A stretch of 58,371 nt of DNA from Paraburkholderia silviterrae (GTDB lineage Bacteria; Pseudomonadota; Gammaproteobacteria; Burkholderiales; Burkholderiaceae), in contig NZ_SMRP01000006.1 in assembly GCF_004353915.1 (NCBI RefSeq), forward strand, positions 146,457 through 204,827. The letters run 5' to 3'. This document shows positions 32,448 through 38,792 of the stretch, in pieces. The notes under the pieces were generated by a model, which had not been told where the DNA came from, did no database searches, and was given only the letters and a program-made list of their open reading frames with translations. Made by a program: the position numbers and the translations under genes. Each line of letters begins with the position of its first letter. Position 1 is the first letter of the stretch.

Positions 32448-32765
32448 TTACGCGGCCGCGCCGCATGCACCCATGTTCATCCGCGCGCAACGGCAGTTGC
32501 TGCCGATGACGTTGCCCTCAGCGAGGTAGTCCATGTAGCCCACGGTCGTCACCACGAGCCCGATCGCACGAAAAAGCGTGTCGAGGTGCTCGAGCGTGAT
32601 GCCCGCAGTGTTCGAGAGGATCTTCGATGGCATCGACGTGTCCCAGCCCGTCGCATCGAGGATCGCCTGCTTTCTCTTCGGGTCGGAAATCGCCTCCCGA
32701 AGCAGCTTTTCGACGATCGGCATGCGCGCTGGCATGAGCGGGACCGTCTGAGCATTGGCATTCAT
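32448..32765 (-). CDS. CII-like transcription activator
   Basis: 105 residues. KRKQAILDATGWDTSMPSKI and GITLEHLDTLFRAIGLVVTT match the pattern of lambda CII: a helix-turn-helix with G-W-D-x-S...SK, then an alpha-helical oligomerisation segment. The C-terminus has CRCARMNMGAC. Position in the leftward early operon between Cro-like and O-like genes is that of cII in lambda. Would promote repressor and integrase expression to favour lysogeny (inference). Confidence 0.72.
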   Translation of the reverse strand: MNANAQTVPLMPARMPIVEKLLREAISDPKRKQAILDATGWDTSMPSKILSNTAGITLEHLDTLFRAIGLVVTTVGYMDYLAEGNVIGSNCRCARMNMGACGAAA

Positions 32766-33148
32766 CTTGTTAACTCCGTGTTCAAAAATTCAGGAATGCG
32801 CATGAACGCACTGCCAGATACAGTCGCCTCATGTTCCTCACGTGTACGCGAGTCCTTATGTCCAACAACTACATCTGCCGCCGGCAATACCATCTCCGGC
32901 ATAACGCCGCGGCTAACCGCGTGCGCGAACTGCAACAGCCATTCACTCGGCCAGACCTTCGCGACGAGCGTGACCTGCGCGCCGCCGCGCGCCGGGCGCG
33001 AAACTGCGTCGCACTCGACGCGAAACAAGCCGTCGCGCACCTCGCCGCCATCGAACAGGCAATGGAAGACATGCGCATACAGTGCCGGGTAGCGACGGCA
33101 AGCATCGACGATCTCGGCGAGGACTTTGTGCAGCGTGCGTTCGCTCAT
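32762..33148 (-). CDS. Hypothetical phage protein
   Basis: 128 residues. Contains TLHKVLAEIVDACRRYPALY and VWPSEWLLQFAHAVSRGVMP. The C-terminus is probably helical. No family recognised. Overlaps CII-like gene by 4 bases; its start lies directly after the stop of the membrane protein gene. Confidence 0.72.
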   Translation of the reverse strand: MSERTLHKVLAEIVDACRRYPALYAHVFHCLFDGGEVRDGLFRVECDAVSRPARGGAQVTLVAKVWPSEWLLQFAHAVSRGVMPEMVLPAADVVVGHKDSRTREEHEATVSGSAFMRIPEFLNTELTR

Positions 33149-33520
33149 TCACGCCCCCGCCGCCTTTTTTTCGCCGTCAGCAACGATCGCGAGCGTGAGC
33201 TTCGAGAAAAGCCAGCCGGTCATCGACAGGACCGCCAGCGAGGTGCACCCAATTGCGACCTGCGCGACCACGCGCGCGAAGAAAAGCGTGCGCAGCCAGT
33301 ATCGAAGCGCGCGGGGCGTCGGCGCGCTTTCCGGAAATGCGCAAGCCGCCATGCGAGCAACGATAGCGAGCAGCGAGAACCCGAGCAGCGCAGCGACGAT
33401 CAGCCACCAGTAGAAAGTCAGAAGGCGACCGGCCCAGTCCTGGCCGCCCGCCAGCCAGCAATAGCCGATGACGAGCTCGGCAACGGGGCCGACGACGCCG
33501 AAATACAGGCTCGATTTCAT
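33149..33520 (-). CDS. Membrane protein, four predicted segments
   Basis: 123 residues with hydrophobic segments near 7-25, 35-58, 72-92 and 95-112. No family recognised. Second gene of the leftward operon after the Cro-like gene, though a rightward gene (33611-34126) lies between them on the other strand; its leftward mRNA would have to cross that gene or start from a promoter in the 33521-33610 gap. Role unknown; an exclusion or lysis-timing function is possible. Confidence 0.7.
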   Translation of the reverse strand: MKSSLYFGVVGPVAELVIGYCWLAGGQDWAGRLLTFYWWLIVAALLGFSLLAIVARMAACAFPESAPTPRALRYWLRTLFFARVVAQVAIGCTSLAVLSMTGWLFSKLTLAIVADGEKKAAGA

Positions 33521-33610
33521 TCACGCGCTCCCGCTGAAATGGTGGGGATTCGCACCCCGTTTAGAATCGGAGGTTCCTACGCCAACCGCTTCCAAACGAG
33601 AGGAATCCCC

Positions 33611-34126
33611 GTGGACGTTAGCTCGATCAGCGCCGCAGTCAGCAGCGCCAAAGCCGCATTCGAAATTGCGAAGCTCGCAATCGCCACACGTGATGATGTC
33701 AAGCTCACCGAGGCCAAACAGATACTCAACGACCGGATCGTCGATATACAGTCGGCCGCGCTTCAACTGCAGGAGAAGATGTCGGCGATGCGCGACGAGG
33801 TTGAGATGCTCAAAGACGAGAAGCGACAACTCAGCGCACGTATCGCTGAATTGGAACAGCGGAGTGCGGAAAGGGCGCAGTACGAACTTGAAGCAATTCA
33901 GCCAGGCGTCTTCGTCCTCGCGCATCGAGAGCGCGGTCAAGGTAGCGTTCCAATGCACTACCTTTGCCAGTCCTGCATGGACAACTCGGCGAAGAAGGTA
34001 GTACTGCAGGAAAAGGCCAAGGGAATGGTTGGCGCAATCTCCCTCTGCTGCCACGAGTGCGAAGCGACCTTCTTCACCGGGCGTTACTCGGAGCGCCAAC
34101 GGCCGTCTCCGCTCCAATATCGCTGA
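33611..34126 (+). CDS. Conserved phage protein with coiled coil and zinc site
   Basis: 171 residues from GTG 33611, with AGAGGAA before it; a longer upstream frame is not used. N-terminal region SSISAAVSSAKAAFEIAKLA and a coiled coil (about residues 35-95, with QLQEKMSAMRDEVEMLKDEK), then HYLCQSCMDNSAKK and SLCCHECEATFFTGRY as a two-pair Cys zinc ribbon. A well-conserved phage gene in Burkholderiales, function unknown. It is rightward, embedded between the leftward Cro-like gene and the leftward membrane gene. Confidence 0.8.
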   Translation: MDVSSISAAVSSAKAAFEIAKLAIATRDDVKLTEAKQILNDRIVDIQSAALQLQEKMSAMRDEVEMLKDEKRQLSARIAELEQRSAERAQYELEAIQPGVFVLAHRERGQGSVPMHYLCQSCMDNSAKKVVLQEKAKGMVGAISLCCHECEATFFTGRYSERQRPSPLQYR

Positions 34127-34142
34127 CATGATGCGAAGCATC

Positions 34143-34421
34143 TCAGACGCCCTCCTCGGAAGCAGACGCAACATCCCCTGCCGCCGAAGCTTCGCGGCCG
34201 CGATGAAGCAATTGAGAGCGCGTTACCGCCCCGGCCGTTAGATCCTCGATCGCAGCCGAATAGCTCGTTTCACCGGTCCAATCGGTTCGAGGAAGCTGCC
34301 CACGCTCAGCCCACTTTCGAACTGCTTGGTACGTGACAGGCCGGTCGATACGAGCATTGAGAGCCTTCGTGAAGGCCGTAATGCCACCAGCGTGAGCAAT
34401 AGCGGTTGCGATCGGGTTCAT
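34143..34421 (-). CDS. Cro / YdaS-type transcription regulator
   Basis: 92 residues from ATG 34421. HTH of the YdaS/Cro type: MNPIATAIAHAGGITAFTKA, VTYQAVRKWAERGQLPRTDW, then AIEDLTAGAVTRSQLLHRG. Divergent from the CI-like gene, first gene of the leftward early operon. The putative -10 TAAAAT (34434-34429) lies 7 bases before the ATG, so its mRNA may have almost no leader. Another ATG (34430) would fall on the -10. Confidence 0.82.
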   Translation of the reverse strand: MNPIATAIAHAGGITAFTKALNARIDRPVTYQAVRKWAERGQLPRTDWTGETSYSAAIEDLTAGAVTRSQLLHRGREASAAGDVASASEEGV

Positions 34422-34428
34422 GCGGGGC

Positions 34429-34458
34429 ATTTTAGAACCCACGGTTACCTTTTTGCAA
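34429..34458 (-). promoter_or_regulatory. Leftward early promoter with repressor operator in the spacer
   Basis: Minus strand: -35 TTGCAA (34458-34453), 18-base spacer, -10 TAAAAT (34434-34429). The operator TAGAACCCACGGTTAC (34433-34448) covers most of the spacer and touches the -10. Initiation is expected at the Cro-like ATG itself. Repressor binding here would block the leftward operon. Confidence 0.7.
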
Positions 34459-34489
34459 GAACTGATTTCCTGGCCGGTGACGGGGACAA

Positions 34490-34505
34490 TAGAACCTATG
34501 GTTAT
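34490..34505 (+). promoter_or_regulatory. Operator overlapping the repressor start codon
   Basis: TAGAACCTATGGTTAT, sharing TAGAACC-N3-GGTTA with the operator at 34433 and with the site at 35514 (inverted). The repressor ATG (34498-34500) lies within it. Suggests autoregulation of the repressor. A weak -10 (GACAAT, 34485-34490) sits just upstream. Confidence 0.65.
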
Positions 34506-35199
34506 TGACGACACACGGCAGGCCTTTGCGGCCCGGTTGAACGAGGCCCTCGACGACATCGCCTTCCCTCCTAAAGGAAAAGGAAGGCAGCAGGCGCTCG
34601 GGGATAGGATGGGTGTTTCGCAGAAAGGCGCCCGAAAATGGCTCGAAGGAGAGTCGAAGCCTGAACAGTCCAAGGTACTTAAGCTGTCAAGCTGGCTCCA
34701 AGTCAATTTCGAGTGGCTCGCCACCGGAAATGGTGAGAAGCGCACAGTGCTTTACGACTCCCAATCCGGGGAAAGAGTCGAAACATACAAAGTGACAGAG
34801 CAACTTGAGGAGGTCATTCCGGAAAATGAATTCACCTCCCCAAAAGACGTCGCAATTCAACGCATCATTAGTGCAATTGATATCCAACTGCGCGCCGCAC
34901 GAATTTCCCAGACCGACGCCACGTTATTGAAAGCTGCTGCGGAAGCCGTTCGCAACTCAATAGATCCAACCGTTCAGGCTGCGGTACTCCTCATGCTTAG
35001 CACTCAAAGCCCGAGAGAAAAGCCAAAAGCTCCCTCTAATCCGGAAAGTGTTAAGTCAACGCCGGATACAAACTCGGATTCTGGTCAAAAATCACGGTCG
35101 CCACAGGCCGAATTCGCCAGGAGCGCGCGATCCGACACTCGATCGGCGGCGCAGACCGAGGGTAGCAACCAAAATGAAAAAGGTAAGAACGGGACCTGA
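34498..35199 (+). CDS. CI-like phage repressor without LexA-type protease domain
   Basis: 233 residues. HTH at ~28-60 (GRQQALGDRMGVSQKGARKW) and the conserved repressor motif SSWLQVNFEWLATG at ~64-77. C-terminal half is charged and low complexity (PSNPESVKSTPDTNSDSG) and lacks the S24 Ser/Lys peptidase found in lambda CI, so RecA-driven self-cleavage is not expected. It lies between two sets of similar operators. It could be induced by another route, for example an antirepressor, but none was identified. Confidence 0.82.
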   Translation: MVIDDTRQAFAARLNEALDDIAFPPKGKGRQQALGDRMGVSQKGARKWLEGESKPEQSKVLKLSSWLQVNFEWLATGNGEKRTVLYDSQSGERVETYKVTEQLEEVIPENEFTSPKDVAIQRIISAIDIQLRAARISQTDATLLKAAAEAVRNSIDPTVQAAVLLMLSTQSPREKPKAPSNPESVKSTPDTNSDSGQKSRSPQAEFARSARSDTRSAAQTEGSNQNEKGKNGT

Positions 35200-35410
35200 C
35201 GTTGTTTCGCTTGATGCTTACCGTGCGACACGAAAACAGAGCCCAAAGAGATCTCGGGACGATATTGTGACCGACGTGCGCTTCTCAGTAACTCGCGGCG
35301 GAAGGATCGTTCCAACAGCACCCGTTGTAGCTGAACTTCATCTGCTCGCAGTACTCGGTTGGTGTCTCGAAATCTCATCAAATATGCTGAATGCATATAT
35401 CAACAGTTAG
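35174..35410 (+). CDS. Hypothetical protein after the repressor
   Basis: 78 residues; overlaps the repressor end by 26 bases. KKVRTGPDVVSLDAYRATRK then a basic stretch and a beta-hydrophobic C-terminus (APVVAELHLLAVLGWCLE). Ends just before the operon terminator at 35436. No family recognised. Confidence 0.62.
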   Translation: MKKVRTGPDVVSLDAYRATRKQSPKRSRDDIVTDVRFSVTRGGRIVPTAPVVAELHLLAVLGWCLEISSNMLNAYINS

Positions 35411-35435
35411 CTGACAAAGCGCTCCCTTCCTTCCT

Positions 35436-35459
35436 AGCCCGCTCCAAGCGGGCTTTTTT
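35436..35459 (+). terminator. Intrinsic terminator after the repressor operon
   Basis: Stem AGCCCGC / GCGGGCT (35436-35442 with 35448-35454), five-base loop, then six T (35454-35459). Separates the repressor transcript from the strong rightward promoter that follows. Confidence 0.88.
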
Positions 35460-35468
35460 GCGTTAAGC

Positions 35469-35533
35469 CGTAACCACGGTTACGAAAAAAGTAACCTTTG
35501 GTGCTTGATAAAAGTAACCGGCGGTTCTATTAT
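35469..35533 (+). promoter_or_regulatory. Rightward early promoter with three repressor operators
   Basis: -35 TTGATA (35505-35510), 17-base spacer, -10 TATTAT (35528-35533). Operators: CGTAACCACGGTTACG (35469-35484), GTAACCTTTGGTGC (35491-35504) and GTAACCGGCGGTTCTA (35514-35529); the last fills the spacer. The motif is the same as near the Cro-like gene, so a single repressor controls both early operons. Confidence 0.82.
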
Positions 35534-35564
35534 CGCTCCATCAGATCGCAACTTGGAGCGAACG

Positions 35565-35777
35565 ATGTCCCAGCAACAGCAAGCCAACCCCACCGCCAGC
35601 GCCCAGCGCACCGGCGCGCGCGGCGTCCGCGTGCTGGTCCGGACGCTCCGCATCCTGCGTAACGTGCTCGCCGTCTTGGGCGTCCTGTTCGCCTACCTCC
35701 TCTATACGGGCTGGCAGCAGTATCAGGACCGCGTCGACGCGGGCGACACGTCGTGCTCCTTCACCCGTTGCCTGTGA
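35565..35777 (+). CDS. Small single-pass membrane protein
   Basis: 70 residues. Basic helix VRVLVRTLRILRN then a hydrophobic segment (VLAVLGVLFAYLLYTGW). First gene of the rightward operon, with GGAG 8 bases before the ATG. The C-terminus, DTSCSFTRC, is probably periplasmic. No family recognised. Confidence 0.75.
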   Translation: MSQQQQANPTASAQRTGARGVRVLVRTLRILRNVLAVLGVLFAYLLYTGWQQYQDRVDAGDTSCSFTRCL

Positions 35778-35784
35778 GACGGCG

Positions 35785-35919
35785 ATGGTCTGCTACCACC
35801 TCTACTGCTGGATTTGGATCGATCTCGCATACGCGATCGACGATTTCGGTTCGGAAGTCCAGCTTTCCGATTCGCAGTTCGAGCGCGCCGTCTCGTTCAA
35901 GCTTTCGGAGGTGCACTGA
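35785..35919 (+). CDS. Short hypothetical ORF (44 codons)
   Basis: MVCYHLYCWIWIDLAYAIDD followed by FGSEVQLSDSQFERAVSFKL. Lies between the membrane protein (stop at 35777) and the next start at 35921, filling the gap. SD sequence is weak (GAGACGG). Plausible but unproven. Confidence 0.45.
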   Translation: MVCYHLYCWIWIDLAYAIDDFGSEVQLSDSQFERAVSFKLSEVH

Positions 35920-35920
35920 T

Positions 35921-36196
35921 ATGCGCCCCACGCCAACCCGCCTCCCCGACGAGCTCCTCGCTCGCGCGTGCCCCACGCTCGGCGTCGAAGGCACGCCAGA
36001 CGAAGCGCTGCTCAATCCAGCCGTCCGCGCTGTCGTGCAGGCAGCGGTGCGCGCGCAGATCGTCGGCCGTCCGCAACGCCATGTCGGCCGCCACGTGGTG
36101 CCGCGCGACGCTCACCTCACACAGACGTGTTTCGCGTTCGACGACAACGTCGTCGACCTGAAGAAGCGCGCCGCCAACGACGGTGACGAGGAATGA
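35921..36196 (+). CDS. Hypothetical phage protein
   Basis: 91 residues; GGAGG precedes the ATG. RLPDELLARACPTLGVEGTP then a helix, PAVRAVVQAAVRAQIVGRPQ, and an acidic C-terminus. No family recognised. Coupled to the next gene through ATGA. Confidence 0.7.
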   Translation: MRPTPTRLPDELLARACPTLGVEGTPDEALLNPAVRAVVQAAVRAQIVGRPQRHVGRHVVPRDAHLTQTCFAFDDNVVDLKKRAANDGDEE

Positions 36197-37044
36197 ACAT
36201 GGACACTGTCGGATTCCTCAGCACCGCGACGCTCGCATTTGGCTGCGCCGCCTGGTCGGCCGTCGCCGTCGCTAAACGCTTCGAACGTCACTTTCCCGCC
36301 CCCGCGAACGATTCATCGGGCATTCACGGAGGCGCGGCCGCGGCGCGTCTTCCGCGTGGGGTCTCCATGACTTCGACCGCTCTCCGGCAAGGTCTGCCGG
36401 AGCTCCCGCAGCGCATGCGCGCGCTGCCCGTCGACTCGCGCGGCTACCCGGTGCCTTATTTCGTCGACTGGATCGACGGAAAGCCCGACTTTCGCGTGAT
36501 GGATAGCCGCAAGCTCGCCGCGTGCGTCTACTACAAACGCTGCTGGATCTGCGGCGAGCCGCTCGGCCAGTACAAGGCATTCGTCATCGGCCCGATGTGC
36601 GCCGTCAATCGCGTGTCAGCCGAGCCGCCCTCGCATACCGACTGCGCGAAATTCGCGGCGCAGGCCTGTCCCTTCCTCGCGCTTCCGAAAGCGGCGCGCC
36701 GAGAATCGAATATGCCGGTCGACCTGCAGGTCAGCGGGATCATGCTCAAGCGCAACCCTGGCGTCGCGCTTGTCTGGGTGACGCGGAGTTATCACGCAGT
36801 GGCCGTCGACAACGGAGTGCTCTTCGATATCGGCGAGCCGGAACAGACATTCTGGTACGCAGAGGGCCGTCTCGCGAGCCGCGAAGAGGTTATGGCGTCT
36901 GTCCAGTCTGGCTTGCCCGCACTGTATGACCTCGCGCACGCCGATGGCGAAGCCGCAGTGCTCGAGCTCGACACGATGGTGGCGCGCGCCACGCGCTACT
37001 TCCCACCGCACGCGGCCGGCGCAATGGTTGGGCGGCCAGCATGA
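36193..37044 (+). CDS. Conserved phage protein with N-terminal membrane segment (possible fusion)
   Basis: 283 residues. Residues ~5-30 form a hydrophobic segment (VGFLSTATLAFGCAAWSAVA). From Met59 (36367) begins a conserved phage protein: MTSTALRQGLPELPQRMRAL, CWICGEPLGQYKAFVIGPMC, then AVNRVSAEPPSHTDC and AAQACPF with Cys/His spacing of a zinc site. Homologous proteins generally start at the Met59 position, so the membrane segment may be a separate small gene fused in frame or the true start may be 36367. Function unknown. Confidence 0.78.
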   Translation: MNMDTVGFLSTATLAFGCAAWSAVAVAKRFERHFPAPANDSSGIHGGAAAARLPRGVSMTSTALRQGLPELPQRMRALPVDSRGYPVPYFVDWIDGKPDFRVMDSRKLAACVYYKRCWICGEPLGQYKAFVIGPMCAVNRVSAEPPSHTDCAKFAAQACPFLALPKAARRESNMPVDLQVSGIMLKRNPGVALVWVTRSYHAVAVDNGVLFDIGEPEQTFWYAEGRLASREEVMASVQSGLPALYDLAHADGEAAVLELDTMVARATRYFPPHAAGAMVGRPA

Positions 37045-37721
37045 GCGGCGTCGCGCACCCGAACATGTTCCCGGTCGCCGGCGAGAGCGTTGCGATCGAG
37101 GCCAGTGCCGACGCTGAGCCAGATCAAACCGCCGAGCAGCCCGCTGAGCCACCGCGCCCCGCCGACCCATGGGCGAACCCCGTGGGGCGCCTCCAGCGCG
37201 CGGCAGCGCCGAAGGCTGAGGAACCCAAAGCAAAGCGCCAGACGCGCGCTGATCAGGTTGTCGAGTTTCTCAGCGCCAACGGGCCGACTGGCAGCAAGCA
37301 GCTCTGCATGGCCCTGGGCCTTTCGACGAGCGCGGGGATTACGCCGCTCATTGACGCCGCGCTGAAGACCGGACGCATCGTGCGCGTGAACCACCTTTAC
37401 ATGCTCCCAGACCAGCGTCCAAAGAACGAAATCCAGAAAGAGCCCGAACCGGCATCGCTCGAGCTAAAGGCGGAGGCGCCGGCGTCGCCAGCGATGGCGC
37501 GCGGGATCACAACGCAAGTTACGGAGACCGCTCCGCCAGCGGCTGAGACTGCGCGCGCAACGCCAAAGGCGCGCACGCCCGAGTTCACGATCTCGGCCGG
37601 CGACGCCCTGCTTATCGCGTGGCCGGACGGCGGCGTGACGGTCCAGCGCGGAGGCACTTTTGTCGAGCTCACGCCGATTGCGGTGCGGCTATTACGAGCT
37701 TTCATCGAGCTGCGGACATAA
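37041..37721 (+). CDS. Hypothetical protein with winged-helix-like core
   Basis: 226 residues. A Lys/Ala/Pro-rich N-terminus, core ADQVVEFLSANGPTGSKQLC, GLSTSAGITPLIDAALKTGR and VRVNHLYMLPDQ (a winged-helix pattern), then a low-complexity linker and a C-terminal beta segment (GDALLIAWPDGGVTVQRGG). Probably DNA binding. A terminator-like hairpin follows at 37769. Confidence 0.7.
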   Translation: MSGVAHPNMFPVAGESVAIEASADAEPDQTAEQPAEPPRPADPWANPVGRLQRAAAPKAEEPKAKRQTRADQVVEFLSANGPTGSKQLCMALGLSTSAGITPLIDAALKTGRIVRVNHLYMLPDQRPKNEIQKEPEPASLELKAEAPASPAMARGITTQVTETAPPAAETARATPKARTPEFTISAGDALLIAWPDGGVTVQRGGTFVELTPIAVRLLRAFIELRT

Positions 37722-37768
37722 CCAGGCTCTCAGGCGCGCGGCATTGACCCCGACCGCGCGTTTTCGGT

Positions 37769-37796
37769 GGGCGGCTTTCAAAGCGCCCCATTTTTT
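37769..37796 (+). terminator. Intrinsic terminator inside the rightward early operon
   Basis: Stem GGGC + GCTT / AAGC + GCCC with one bulged G (37769-37777 with 37781-37788), loop TCA, then A and six T (37791-37796). The genes beyond it need readthrough, antitermination or a second promoter. Confidence 0.65.
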
Positions 37797-37807
37797 AAGG
37801 ATTCGAG

Positions 37808-38158
37808 ATGGACGAGCAGAAATTCGAGCAGTGGGCCTTAGTTGAATTGTTCGGACACCAACGCATTGCGGGCCGAGTTTCCGAGCTCACGATCGGCGGC
37901 CAATCGCTCGTGCGCGTCGACGTTCCGGAATGCGAGGCGACCGAGGACGAGCCCAAGCTGCAGGCATTCACGAAGGCATTCGGAAACGGCGCGATCTACG
38001 CGATCACATTCCTCGACGAAGCCGCGGCACGCATGTACGTCCGCCAGCTGCGCATCCAGCCGATCAGCACATGGGATCTGAAGCGTGCGCTCCAGTCCCT
38101 GCCGGCGGGCAGCGCGTCGCGCCAGCTGGAGTTCGCGGATGAAGACCCGCGGTACTAA
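37808..38158 (+). CDS. Conserved phage protein
   Basis: 116 residues. FGHQRIAGRVSELTIGGQSL and FTKAFGNGAIYAITFLDEAA form a conserved core seen in Burkholderia and related phages. Function unknown. Starts 12 bases after the terminator; AAGGA lies in the leader. Confidence 0.75.
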   Translation: MDEQKFEQWALVELFGHQRIAGRVSELTIGGQSLVRVDVPECEATEDEPKLQAFTKAFGNGAIYAITFLDEAAARMYVRQLRIQPISTWDLKRALQSLPAGSASRQLEFADEDPRY

Positions 38159-38312
38159 AAGGCCAGAACCGCGCCCCACCCTCTTCCAGCTCTTCGCTGA
38201 CGTCGACAGCGGAAACATGGATTTCAGGGACGCATATCGAATCGCACGCGCGCAGCTGCGCGCCGCCAAGCGCCGGCGCACGACGCACCACACGAAAAGG
38301 CCGAAACCATGA
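38139..38312 (+). CDS. Small basic hypothetical protein
   Basis: 57 residues from ATG 38139, overlapping the previous gene by 20 bases. Core FQLFADVDSGNMDFRDAYRI, then a basic helix ending HHTKRPKP. No family recognised. Confidence 0.55.
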   Translation: MKTRGTKRPEPRPTLFQLFADVDSGNMDFRDAYRIARAQLRAAKRRRTTHHTKRPKP

Positions 38313-38743
38313 AAACGATCTTCATCTTTAACGATTCCCGGCCCACCGATCGCAGGCCGTGCATTGCCGCACTAGGCGAAGACGCTTGCCTTTTCGCACG
38401 CGTCGAATTCGACGGCCGCACGCGAGAGCACATCGATTACGCCTTCGGCTGCGCACATTCGCTTCCCGCGGCTCTCGAAGCGAGCGTCGCCGACCCGCTC
38501 AACGCCACACGCACCCGCATGTTCGCGGCATATGACCGGATCTATGGCAGCGGCAACTGGATGCCTCTGTGGCTCGACGCGCCAGCGAAGAACGATGCGT
38601 GGCTGAAGGCGATCTCGATCTTCCATAGGCACCCCTCGAAGCCGTGCCTCTCCGACGTGAATTTCAGCGACGCGGCGCTCGCGAAGATCCTCGACGCGAT
38701 CGCCGGCGCGCCGGTCGCGCCCATCGCACGCATGGTGCATTGA
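38309..38743 (+). CDS. Hypothetical phage protein
   Basis: 144 residues, coupled to the previous gene by ATGA. KTIFIFNDSRPTDRRPCIAA and WMPLWLDAPAKNDAWLKAIS. No family recognised. Confidence 0.7.
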   Translation: MKTIFIFNDSRPTDRRPCIAALGEDACLFARVEFDGRTREHIDYAFGCAHSLPAALEASVADPLNATRTRMFAAYDRIYGSGNWMPLWLDAPAKNDAWLKAISIFHRHPSKPCLSDVNFSDAALAKILDAIAGAPVAPIARMVH

Positions 38744-38792
38744 ACGCTGCTGAATGCGCTTGAACGCACCCAATAGACAAGGAGATTTTCCC

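Noticed and set aside
32831..33610. Upstream part of the long rightward frame ending at 34126
   Set aside because: It overlaps two leftward genes and is not protein-like. The real gene starts at GTG 33611 with its own ribosome site.
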